Below the pieces are notes generated by a model. The model worked only from the letters and a program-made list of their open reading frames with translations. It was not told the origin of the DNA and made no database searches. Positions 55,986-62,976 of a stretch of DNA of 64,000 nucleotides are shown here, piece after piece. The position numbers and the translations under genes are program-made. Origin of the DNA: Haloarcula litorea (GTDB lineage: Archaea; Halobacteriota; Halobacteria; Halobacteriales; Haloarculaceae); contig NZ_CP119781.1 in the NCBI RefSeq assembly GCF_029338195.1, positions 124,001-188,000 on the forward strand. The letters run 5' to 3'. How positions within the stretch are numbered: the first letter of the stretch is position 1; every line of letters begins with the position of its first letter.

Positions 55986-56789
55986 CTACTCCACGGGACG
56001 GACTGTGTCGCCATCCCGACGGACCCGGTCGAACGTTGAGAGATACGCGATCCGGTCGTGAACCTCCTCGTCATCCAGCTCCAGTTCCGCGGCCAGTTCG
56101 TCGACGGTCATCGGTTCATCGAGTGCCTGGAGGACTTCGAGCCCCCGGTAGTACCTATTCGTGAGCTCTTGGACGCGGCCCTCGATCGGCGTGGTCACTC
56201 CGTACCGCTCCTCGAGTTCGACCAGGGCCTCGTTCGCGAACGTGGCGAACTGATCGTCACCCAGGCGTTCGATCTGGGCTTCGAGTTCATCCCGGACGAC
56301 GTCGTAATTGAGGCCGGCCTGCACGAGCATATTCATGTCCTCGATGTCGTCGTCGCGGCCTGCGATCGCCTTGAACAGGAAGATATCCTCGTTGCTGACT
56401 AGCCGGACCGTCAGTCGATCCGTGTCGAGGAACGGCTCGCTGCGCTCTTGCATGCTGTCGGTGAGCACGAGCTTGTTCGCGACCTGCTGGTTGAAGATGT
56501 CGAGGCGACACCCATCGTCGTTCTCGACGCAGCTCGTCGCCCCCAGCGCCCGGTAATCTGGGTCCAGCGATTGGACCTCCGCGTACCCGAGGTCCATCAG
56601 GACGGCCCACAGCTGACCGTACGCGTCGCCATCCGGGACGACTAGGTCGATGTCTTTCGTCGCCCCCTTGAGGTCGCGCAGCGACATCGCGCCACCACCG
56701 ATCAGGTAGACCGTGAGCGGTTCAGATAACCCATCCCCGATTCGCTGGAATTCGTTCTCGATGTACTCGCGTCCGAATGTTGGTCTCAT
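55986..56789 (-). CDS. DUF6036-like nucleotidyltransferase
   Basis: A 267-residue protein. VYLIGGGAMSLRDLKGATKDIDLVV (about residues 27-51) is the GG-[AS]-x(n)-D-[IL]-D-[LV] signature of minimal nucleotidyltransferases, with DID as the metal ligands. A second acidic residue lies in RLDIFNQQV. The C-terminal part has a winged-helix-like tail (MTVDELAAELELDDEEVHDRIAYL). Related enzymes act as toxins in AbiE-like and MNT/HEPN systems. The start overlaps the upstream HTH gene by 4 nt. It forms a two-gene module that may be toxin-antitoxin or a defence pair. Confidence 0.8.
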   Translation of the reverse strand: MRPTFGREYIENEFQRIGDGLSEPLTVYLIGGGAMSLRDLKGATKDIDLVVPDGDAYGQLWAVLMDLGYAEVQSLDPDYRALGATSCVENDDGCRLDIFNQQVANKLVLTDSMQERSEPFLDTDRLTVRLVSNEDIFLFKAIAGRDDDIEDMNMLVQAGLNYDVVRDELEAQIERLGDDQFATFANEALVELEERYGVTTPIEGRVQELTNRYYRGLEVLQALDEPMTVDELAAELELDDEEVHDRIAYLSTFDRVRRDGDTVRPVE

Positions 56790-57712
56790 TGTGGTAGTGG
56801 CACCTCGTAGTCAGCCGCCAGTTTCTGAAACTCGTCCCACTCCGGGAGCCGGTCATCGTCGACCTCGCCGTGCGTCTCGAGGTAGCGGAGCAAGGCGTCG
56901 ATTTCGGCTTCAAGGCCATACTTCGCCGCCTGCTCTCGGAGGGCCGCCTCGTCGACGTCGACGTGACTGAGCAGGAGGAGACAGTACGAGCGGTGACGGC
57001 TGCCGTCGTCGATCAGCAGCGTGTGACAACACAGCTCCGCCGGCGAAACTGCGTCAAGTTCCTCGGAGTAGACGTAGTAGCGGTGGCCGGTGAGCAGGAA
57101 CTGGAGGTCGAAGGCCGCGAATCGAGCGAGGCCGGTTTCGTGGAACCCCTCTGCGTCGATCTCCGTCTCGGCCTGGGCAAGGAATTCGTCGTAGTCCTCC
57201 CAGAGAATCGTGCCCTTCGGGGCAACGGCTTCGAGGCGCTGGCGATGTAGATGGTGTACGAGTTCACGGGCGAACTCGTGGAGACGGTCGAAGTCGGCGT
57301 TGAACTCGTAGTGGCCGTCGGCCGTCCCGACGAGCCCACGGTCGCGAAACCGCTTGAGGACCCGGTTGACCGTGTTGCGGTAGTTGTCGCTCCGGTCGGC
57401 GATCTCGGAGACGGTTCGCGGCTGGTCGAGGTAGTACAGCACTTCGAGTGTCTTCCCGGTCAGCAGCTCGGGGAAGTCGATATGGGAGTGCTGGCGGACG
57501 AGGTCGCGGTAGAGTTCGACGGCGCGAGCATCCGACGGAACGACTCGTTTTCGCCGCCCGTCGCGTTCCGTGTAGACGAGCCCCTTCTCGACGAGGTCAC
57601 CGACGGCGCGAGAGAGGTAACTCTCGCTGTGGTCGAGCTTCGTCGCGAGGTCGGAGATCGTGTCGCCGCGGTCGACTGTGGCGAGGACCTCGAGTTCGAT
57701 GCGCCGGAGCAC
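56786..57712 (-). CDS. MarR-like two-HTH regulator paired with nucleotidyltransferase
   Basis: A 308-residue protein with two winged helices. One at the N-terminus reads VLATVDRGDTISDLATKLDHSESYLSRAVGDLVEKGLVYTERDGRRKRVV. A second at about 85-140 reads LEVLYYLDQPRTVSEIADRSDNYRNTVNRVLKRFRDRGLV. The C-terminal half is a larger mixed domain (FDLQFLLTGHRYYVYSEEL). It lies upstream of, and overlaps, the nucleotidyltransferase gene, as AbiEi-type antitoxins do, and probably represses the operon. It is divergent from the small orphan gene at 57.85 kb with inverted-repeat copy 6 between them. Confidence 0.78.
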   Translation of the reverse strand: MLRRIELEVLATVDRGDTISDLATKLDHSESYLSRAVGDLVEKGLVYTERDGRRKRVVPSDARAVELYRDLVRQHSHIDFPELLTGKTLEVLYYLDQPRTVSEIADRSDNYRNTVNRVLKRFRDRGLVGTADGHYEFNADFDRLHEFARELVHHLHRQRLEAVAPKGTILWEDYDEFLAQAETEIDAEGFHETGLARFAAFDLQFLLTGHRYYVYSEELDAVSPAELCCHTLLIDDGSRHRSYCLLLLSHVDVDEAALREQAAKYGLEAEIDALLRYLETHGEVDDDRLPEWDEFQKLAADYEVPLPQ

Positions 57713-57795
57713 GGTGTAACATAGTAAGAAACTTGTATATAAAGAAGTTTCGAGTAGTGTTACATCCAGCAGGTGCGAGAACCCTCTCCACCGAC

Positions 57796-57836
57796 TTAAC
57801 CAACAAAGCTATGGATTCCCGGGACGTGTTGGTTAA
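57796..57836. repeat. TTAACCAACA inverted repeat, copy 6
   Basis: TTAACCAACA (57796-57805) and TGTTGGTTAA (57827-57836) have a 21-nt spacer. It is the only copy in a divergent promoter region and lies 15 nt before an ATG. Confidence 0.85.
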
Positions 57837-57850
57837 CACGAGAGTAGCCG

Positions 57851-58174
57851 ATGTCCTACGAACCCCCGACCCCACCGGCGAACCTCCCGACGGAGATCGT
57901 CAACACGCTCAACGAGTCAGACCCGGAGCAGCTCCGAGACGTTGCGACGTACGCTGAAGCCCTCGCCGAGCACAAGGAACGGAAAACTCGGCTCGAAGAA
58001 GAATCAGACGACGCCGACATCGAGGACCGTCCCGATGATCTCCCGGACGACGTCCCGACGAAGGCGACAATCACGATCAAGGAGATCAATGATAACCGGT
58101 ACTACTACTGGCAGTGGAGGGAAGTAGACAAAATCAAATCCAAGTATAAGGGGCCAGTCAATCCCGACGAGTAG
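57851..58174 (+). CDS. small haloarchaeal protein next to origin
   Basis: A 107-residue protein, MSYEPPTPPANLPTEIVNTLN. A helical middle (PEQLRDVATYAEALAEHKERKTRLEEE) is followed by an acidic loop and a C-terminal ATITIKEINDNRYYYWQWREVDKIKSKYKGPVNP rich in aromatics and lysines, probably binding nucleic acid. Proteins of this kind are widespread in haloarchaeal plasmids; the function is unknown. It lies 15 nt behind inverted-repeat copy 6 and immediately before the first ORB, so it belongs to the origin region. Confidence 0.68.
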   Translation: MSYEPPTPPANLPTEIVNTLNESDPEQLRDVATYAEALAEHKERKTRLEEESDDADIEDRPDDLPDDVPTKATITIKEINDNRYYYWQWREVDKIKSKYKGPVNPDE

Positions 58175-58205
58175 GAGGGTATCCGGCGAGGTTTCGAAGG
58201 GACTA

Positions 58206-58432
58206 CCCCCCGTGTGCGAGATGAATTGGCAGAAGGCATCGAGTCGGCACCCTCCGTGTGCAAGATGAATTGACTCTCATCGACGGACGCCCCGTGTGAG
58301 AGATGAATCGAATGATAGATCGCGGTGGACGACACCCCGTGTGCGAAGTGAAATCTTGCGTACCCTTGTCAGACAGTTCTAGTAAAATTGACTACTATTC
58401 CGTCGGAGCCACACCCCGTGTGCGAAATGAAT
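58206..58432 (+). repeat. ORB-like repeats, left cluster (five copies)
   Basis: Copies of CCCCGTGTGCGAGATGAA-like sequence lie at about 58206-58225, 58251-58270, 58290-58308, 58334-58353 and 58413-58432, all in the same orientation, on the 3' side of the Orc1/Cdc6 gene. Spacing is 40-45 nt, then 80. The G/C-rich block plus TGNGAGATGAA matches the origin-recognition-box style of haloarchaeal Orc/Cdc6 replicons. Confidence 0.85.
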
Positions 58433-58460
58433 CCGACGCCGGCGTCGAGGACTCTTCGAG

Positions 58461-59807
58461 TTAGTTACCCTCGAAGAAATCCTCTATCTGCGCGTTGACA
58501 ACGGACCGGATCAAATCTTCGTCGTGTTCCACTTCTTCGAGCCGAATATCGGCTTGAAGCGTCTCAGCGACTACTTCTGGGTCGTCGACAAAGGTGTACT
58601 CCTTGTGGACACCACTTCCGTAGCCTCGTCCTCGTTTCTCCGATGTGACGAAGTTGTAGGTCTCGGCCTCACTCATATATCGTAGGTAGGAGTCTCGTGA
58701 CTTCTCGTCGGAATCGAGGAGATCGGTGAGATACTGATATACGCGGTATGCAACCGTGCTAGGAACAGCGTTCAGGTTTCGTTTGGAGTGGACTGGGACG
58801 ATTGCAGTAGCGTACAGCGAGAGCTTCTTTTGCGTCGAGAGCCCCTGCATCTGGGTTAACGTCCGATCGCGTTCGGCTTCTTCCTGGGCGTCGCGAACGT
58901 GCTCTTCACGAATCGTGTCTTCGCCGGCTCGGTCCGCTATCTCACCGGCTTTCCTGAACAGATCAATTGCCTTGCGCGCATCACCGTGGTCTTGGGCGGC
59001 GAACGCGGCACTGAGGGGAATGATGCCGTCCTCTAGAACATCGTCTTGGTATGCATCACGACGTCGCTCGAGAATCGACTGCAACTGGTTCGCGTCGTAG
59101 TCGGGGAAGACAACATCCTGCGGATTGAATGAACTCTCGGCCCGACCGTCCAGATCTTCCATAAACCGGGGATCGTTCGTGAGCGCAGCGACGGAAACGT
59201 GCCCCTCGATGCGACCGAGCTGTGACGCTCGCGACAGCTGGTAGAGCAGTTTCGAATACGCCGGCTCATCGTTCGGATCTCGCTGCCGACCGACTAGAAG
59301 ATCGACCTCGTCGAGGATGATGATGACCGAGTCGAAATTGTTGCTCAGAATTTCGTAGAATCGATTCAGCTTCTGATCCGTCGAGATACCGCTCTGCGGT
59401 ATGCCGACATCGACGCCGGCTTCGTGCGCTGCATTTTTCGCCAAGCGATAGACAGCGCGGTCGTGCGATTTGATTGTCTGGCAGTTGATTTTGATGACGC
59501 CGAACCGGTCCCCTTGTGAGTTCGCGAGTTCAAGAACCTGCTGACAGACTGCGTTAATGATGAGCGATTTCCCAGTGCCCGACGGCCCGTAGAGAAGCAT
59601 ATTGGGCGGTCGGTTTCCTTGCAACGCCGGCCGAAGATAGGTGATGATGTCGTCCAGCTGGTCATCGCGACCGACAATCCGGTCCTCGTCGATGACAGCG
59701 TCGGGATCGAGCAACCCCTTATCCTGAAAAACAGAATTCTGAACGCCCTCCTGAAGACGGCCTTTGATAGATTGTGAGAGGGATTGTTGATCGTCGCCGT
59801 CAGCCAT
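58461..59807 (-). CDS. orc1/cdc6: Orc1/Cdc6 replication initiator
   Basis: A 448-residue AAA+ protein with Walker A GPSGTGKS (74-81), Walker B VIIILDEVDLL (about 161-171), sensor-1 region VAALTNDPRF, and an arginine/sensor-2 region with GDARKAIDLFRKAGEIA. The C-terminal winged helix (LDSDEKSRDSYLRYMSEAETYNFVTSEKRGRGYGSGVHKEYTFV) would touch the ORB repeats. It binds the repeats on both sides of its own gene and recruits the replicative helicase. The promoter lies in an AT-rich stretch at 59822-59845. A plasmid-specific initiator fits its unusual ORB sequence. Confidence 0.95.
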   Translation of the reverse strand: MADGDDQQSLSQSIKGRLQEGVQNSVFQDKGLLDPDAVIDEDRIVGRDDQLDDIITYLRPALQGNRPPNMLLYGPSGTGKSLIINAVCQQVLELANSQGDRFGVIKINCQTIKSHDRAVYRLAKNAAHEAGVDVGIPQSGISTDQKLNRFYEILSNNFDSVIIILDEVDLLVGRQRDPNDEPAYSKLLYQLSRASQLGRIEGHVSVAALTNDPRFMEDLDGRAESSFNPQDVVFPDYDANQLQSILERRRDAYQDDVLEDGIIPLSAAFAAQDHGDARKAIDLFRKAGEIADRAGEDTIREEHVRDAQEEAERDRTLTQMQGLSTQKKLSLYATAIVPVHSKRNLNAVPSTVAYRVYQYLTDLLDSDEKSRDSYLRYMSEAETYNFVTSEKRGRGYGSGVHKEYTFVDDPEVVAETLQADIRLEEVEHDEDLIRSVVNAQIEDFFEGN

Positions 59808-59819
59808 GTTTGCGGATTA

Positions 59820-59845
59820 GGTCGAGACTATAAATAAATATGGGT
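59820..59845. other. AT-rich stretch at the initiator promoter, candidate unwinding element
   Basis: ACTATAAATAAATATG is the most AT-rich run next to the ORBs and sits between the initiator start and the right ORB cluster. It probably serves as the cdc6 TATA region and may also serve as the melting site. Confidence 0.5.
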
Positions 59846-60153
59846 ACCGTGTGCGAGGTTAAATCAGCTGTATTCAGCCGATAGAGGCAGTTTCAAAGAG
59901 GGTGTGCGGTTAAGACCATGAACCGCGGGCGAAATCAATTGCTCGAAGAGACCCTCCGTGTGCGAAGTGAAATCAGGTACACGTCGAGGATAGCGACCGC
60001 CGTTTCGTCAGAGAAAGCAAGCGTCGATGGGCCTACCCCCCGTGTGCGAGATGAAACACTGGACGGAATTATGAGTCGAATGAGATCGACGAGGTCGGTG
60101 GGAGGCGGGACACTCACGGTAACCCGCCCCCACACCCCGTGTGCGAGATGAAT
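59846..60153 (+). repeat. ORB-like repeats, right cluster (four copies)
   Basis: Copies lie at about 59846-59865 (degenerate), 59952-59973, 60036-60056 and 60134-60153, in the same orientation as the left cluster. A further weak match (GGTGTGCGGTTAAG) is near 59900. Together with the left cluster they frame the initiator gene. Confidence 0.82.
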
Positions 60154-60480
60154 TTATCGAAGGGGTGTGGCCGGAGTAGCGCTGGCGATCACCCAATATC
60201 GGAGAGATAAGCCACGATCAGCCGAGATAACGGAGGAACAGGCCAGTAGACGTTCCGAATAACTCGCCGAAGAACACGGTCTTGTCACGAAACATACTGT
60301 TTCGTTTCGACCGACCTTAGGGCTACTACGGTTCCGATTGACAGAGTGGCTATGTAAAGGTTTCCCTGAAACATAGTCCTTCGTCAGTTGTGCCTTCTCG
60401 TCTTCTCTATCCCGTAAAATCGGTTAATACGGTACTTTCGACGCAGCTCTCCGTGATTACCCCCTCCCACCGTTCTCCGG
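60154..60480. other. non-coding origin flank
   Basis: About 330 nt with no gene. It is AT-richer than the surroundings and contains a 19-bp palindrome (60287-60305). It lies between the right ORB cluster and the reversed ORB, the expected place for origin melting. Confidence 0.5.
60287..60305. repeat. palindrome ACGAAACA-TAC-TGTTTCGT
   Basis: A perfect 8-bp inverted repeat with a 3-nt centre in the non-coding origin flank. It could be a binding site for a replication or partition regulator. Confidence 0.6.
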
Positions 60481-60481
60481 A

Positions 60482-60503
60482 TTTCATATCGCACACGGGG
60501 TGT
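60482..60503 (-). repeat. ORB-like repeat in reverse orientation
   Basis: Reads CACCCCGTGTGCGATATGAAA on the minus strand. It is the only ORB copy facing the opposite way, a common feature at the far edge of haloarchaeal origins where inverted ORBs flank the unwinding element. Confidence 0.78.
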
Positions 60504-60531
60504 GGGGGTTCACGACTCGTCTTTTCGGTGA

Positions 60532-60572
60532 TTAACCAACGTTCTCCGGCCAATCGCCTTTATGTTGGTTAA
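60532..60572. repeat. TTAACCAACA inverted repeat, copy 7
   Basis: TTAACCAACG (60532-60541, one mismatch) and TGTTGGTTAA (60563-60572) have a 21-nt spacer. The right arm overlaps the stop codon of the polymerase gene, so it lies at a 3' end, not at a promoter. Confidence 0.8.
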
Positions 60573-62734
60573 TTCTTTTTCGACTCCGTGAACGTTGTCA
60601 GCTCTGGCACCCGTGTCTCCGAGAGCGCCCGACGAATGTCTGACCGGGTCCAGTCTAATGGTGAGAGAACGCTCTCGACAGCTCTGATGAGTTCCGTCTC
60701 GTAGTGGTCCGGATCGTACATCTCGACTTCCTCGTGAGCCAATGCGACCCGCTCTCGCGAGGTCTTCCCATCGTCAACGACGACGTACTCGATGTCCTGT
60801 CCCGGATGGATGGCGAGGTTCTGGTCACGAGCGCGCTTCAGCGCCGCCACGTTCTGCGTGTTTTGGGTGTAGCCTTCGAGTGGTTTGGATACACGATTCC
60901 GTTCGACGAGCTGCTCAATCGGGACCTGACCAGCGTGTAGCTGGTCGATTGCATCCTGAAGACGTCCGAGCACCGCGTCCGGTGACCGAGTCGCATCGAA
61001 TCGATTGAGGCACTCTCGCTGAACTCTTTCGATGAAGGGTGGCGTTGAGCGCTGCCGCGCTTCGATCCCTCTCAGTTTGAACTCGTCGTCGCCGGCGACC
61101 TTCCCGAAGTACTTCGTCAACGCGCCGGCGTCGCTCTCGCGCTGCGGGACGAACGCCACCCAGTCGTAGTGGGCTTCGTGTTCGAGCCGAATCTCGACGC
61201 GTTCCGTGATCTCCGTTGCGAGGGTCTGGAGGTCCTCGCGGTCCTCGTCGTCGACGTCGGGATTCGGCGTCACCCAGATGGAGTCGACGATGCCGTGGAC
61301 GACGCGCCAGCCCCCGGTTTCCAGCCGCTGTTTCGCCGTCAGCAGAATCTCCCGAGCGAACGCGTTGATCGCCTCGTGGCACTCGATACGGCCGAACTTC
61401 GCGTTGCTGAACCCCTGATAGCCGAAGCAGGCGACGAGGATCCACTTCAGCGCTCCCGACCGTCCCTCGAGTTCCGCCAGCCGGTCCTCGTCGGGGTCGT
61501 CCCGTTCCTTCTCGCGACGGATGGCCGCCTTGATCTCGTCGCGAGCGTCGATGATCGGCTGTAGCACGTCGACGAGGTAGCCCCGGTCGTCGCAGATCGA
61601 GTACCCGAGGCCAGGGACGTCGTCGCGGCCGCTGTGGCAGTCACACCGGATGACGTCCGGCGAGACGTTCCGGGTACAGATGATGTTCGGATACAACGAG
61701 GAGAAGTCGAGTTCGTGGACGTTCTCGTGGAGGCCGACCTCGGGCGCGAAGATGAAGCCGCCGCGGTCGGCGTCGTGGAGCGTCCCCATCGGCTTGTAGA
61801 ACTCGTGGCGCCAGGAGTTCCACGGGACGAGGACGCCGCGGTCGTGGGCCTCACAGATCTGAATCGCCGTAAGGACGTTCCCGATTGACGCCCACGCGAG
61901 TTCCTGGACGGGCTTTTTCGAGCGCGACACGAGGTCGAGGACGCCGTCGAGGTTCGTTTCCCCGTAGAAGAACGTGTTCGACTCGTCGATGATCGCCCGG
62001 CCGGGCACGTTGTACCGTGCCGGCGAGTGACCGACGCGGCCGTAGCTCGAATACGTCGACCGGCTCGCGAGCTGCTGGTAGTCGACGCCCGGCCACCGAC
62101 TCAGCGAGAAGTCGTCGACGCCGGCGTCGGTCGCCATCTCGTACAGGGTCGGGACGATCTCGCTCGTTGAGATGACCAGGACATCCGGATTGTGAGCTTC
62201 GAGCGCCCCCTGGACGGCGGTCAGGATATCCGTCGGCGAGCCGGAGACGGCGTCGCCGGCGACGGACAGTTCCCCATAGATGTCGTTGCTCGTTTCGGTC
62301 ACCGGAACGCTGAGCCGGAGCGTCGACAGCTCGCTCGCCGGCGTCGGATCGGCGCCGGTCTCCAGACAGTACCGGAACTCTCGCGAAAAGTCCACGTTGA
62401 AACAGGCGAGATCCCCGACTGGATAGGCCGACAGCTGGCGCGCCTGCCGGGCGAGTGGAGTGACGCGATCGATGTGGGCAACGTCGACTGCGAGAACGGC
62501 CTCCTCGTCTCGTCGAAAGCCGGGGCGTCGCGCCACCAGTTCGGTCGCGACGACATCCGGGTGCTGGTCGTACACCGATTGGAGCGTCGTGAGGTCGATG
62601 TCGGTCTCGGAATCGCGAGCGGCGACGTAGAAACGCAGGGTATACTTGTCTCGTTCTGTTACGACGGCACCGTTGGTGGTCGCCTCCCACTCCAGGACGC
62701 GGCCGTCGTCCAGGAAGTCGATTGTGAACGGCAT
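60569..62734 (-). CDS. polB: family B DNA polymerase with altered catalytic motif C
   Basis: 721 residues from the ATG at 62734 (MPFTIDFLDDG). It has motif A ELDFSSLYPNII (D343), motif B-like KWILVACFGYQGFSNAKFG (about 430-448) and motif C HGIVDSIWV (480-488). In normal B polymerases motif C is YGDTDS; here the first Asp is Ile and only D484 remains, so polymerisation may be impaired. The exonuclease I motif (FDIE) is not visible in the N-terminal domain (TLRLSVPVTETSN occupies that place). A CDCHSGRDDVPGLGYSICDD insertion follows motif A. It resembles the second, plasmid-type PolB of haloarchaea. The gene converges on the origin, and its stop overlaps inverted-repeat copy 7. Confidence 0.88.
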   Translation of the reverse strand: MPFTIDFLDDGRVLEWEATTNGAVVTERDKYTLRFYVAARDSETDIDLTTLQSVYDQHPDVVATELVARRPGFRRDEEAVLAVDVAHIDRVTPLARQARQLSAYPVGDLACFNVDFSREFRYCLETGADPTPASELSTLRLSVPVTETSNDIYGELSVAGDAVSGSPTDILTAVQGALEAHNPDVLVISTSEIVPTLYEMATDAGVDDFSLSRWPGVDYQQLASRSTYSSYGRVGHSPARYNVPGRAIIDESNTFFYGETNLDGVLDLVSRSKKPVQELAWASIGNVLTAIQICEAHDRGVLVPWNSWRHEFYKPMGTLHDADRGGFIFAPEVGLHENVHELDFSSLYPNIICTRNVSPDVIRCDCHSGRDDVPGLGYSICDDRGYLVDVLQPIIDARDEIKAAIRREKERDDPDEDRLAELEGRSGALKWILVACFGYQGFSNAKFGRIECHEAINAFAREILLTAKQRLETGGWRVVHGIVDSIWVTPNPDVDDEDREDLQTLATEITERVEIRLEHEAHYDWVAFVPQRESDAGALTKYFGKVAGDDEFKLRGIEARQRSTPPFIERVQRECLNRFDATRSPDAVLGRLQDAIDQLHAGQVPIEQLVERNRVSKPLEGYTQNTQNVAALKRARDQNLAIHPGQDIEYVVVDDGKTSRERVALAHEEVEMYDPDHYETELIRAVESVLSPLDWTRSDIRRALSETRVPELTTFTESKKN

Positions 62735-62929
62735 TCCTGTAGAACAAATAGGTGGTATTCCGGATAACCGATGGCGTGTCACTTCCGGATTTCAGAGAAC
62801 GATGTTCTCTCTCGCAACCATCTCGGTCACGGCGACGACGGATGCTGGTCGTACACCGACTGGAGGATCGTAAGGTCGAGGTCGGCCTCTGGGGCGTGAG
62901 GGAAGACGTAGAAGCGTGGGGTGTATTGA
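62735..62929 (-). pseudogene. remnant of a second polB 5' region
   Basis: On the minus strand, about 62925 to 62834 reads YTPRFYVFPHAPEADLDLTI and LQSVYDQHP, then after a frameshift SVVAVTEMVARENIVL. This matches residues about 31-70 of the intact polymerase (YTLRFYVAARDSETDIDLTT, LQSVYDQHPDVVATELVARR). It is a diverged fragment of another polB gene whose remainder was removed where the TnpB element ends at about 62928. Confidence 0.75.
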
Positions 62930-62956
62930 CATCCTCCCACGGCTGAACCGTGGGAT
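62928..62956. other. right-end hairpin of TnpB element
   Basis: CCCACGG (62936-62942) and CCGTGGG (62948-62954) with loop CTGAA, inside TGACATCCTCCCACGGCTGA. It has the typical form of haloarchaeal IS200/IS605-type element ends and possibly the guide-RNA 3' hairpin. Confidence 0.65.
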
Positions 62957-62976
62957 TCCTCCGGTGAGGCTGTGGG

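Noticed and set aside
58206-60503. CRISPR array
   Set aside because: Repeats are spaced unevenly (40-100 nt), lie on both sides of orc1/cdc6 and have the ORB form; no Cas genes are in the window.
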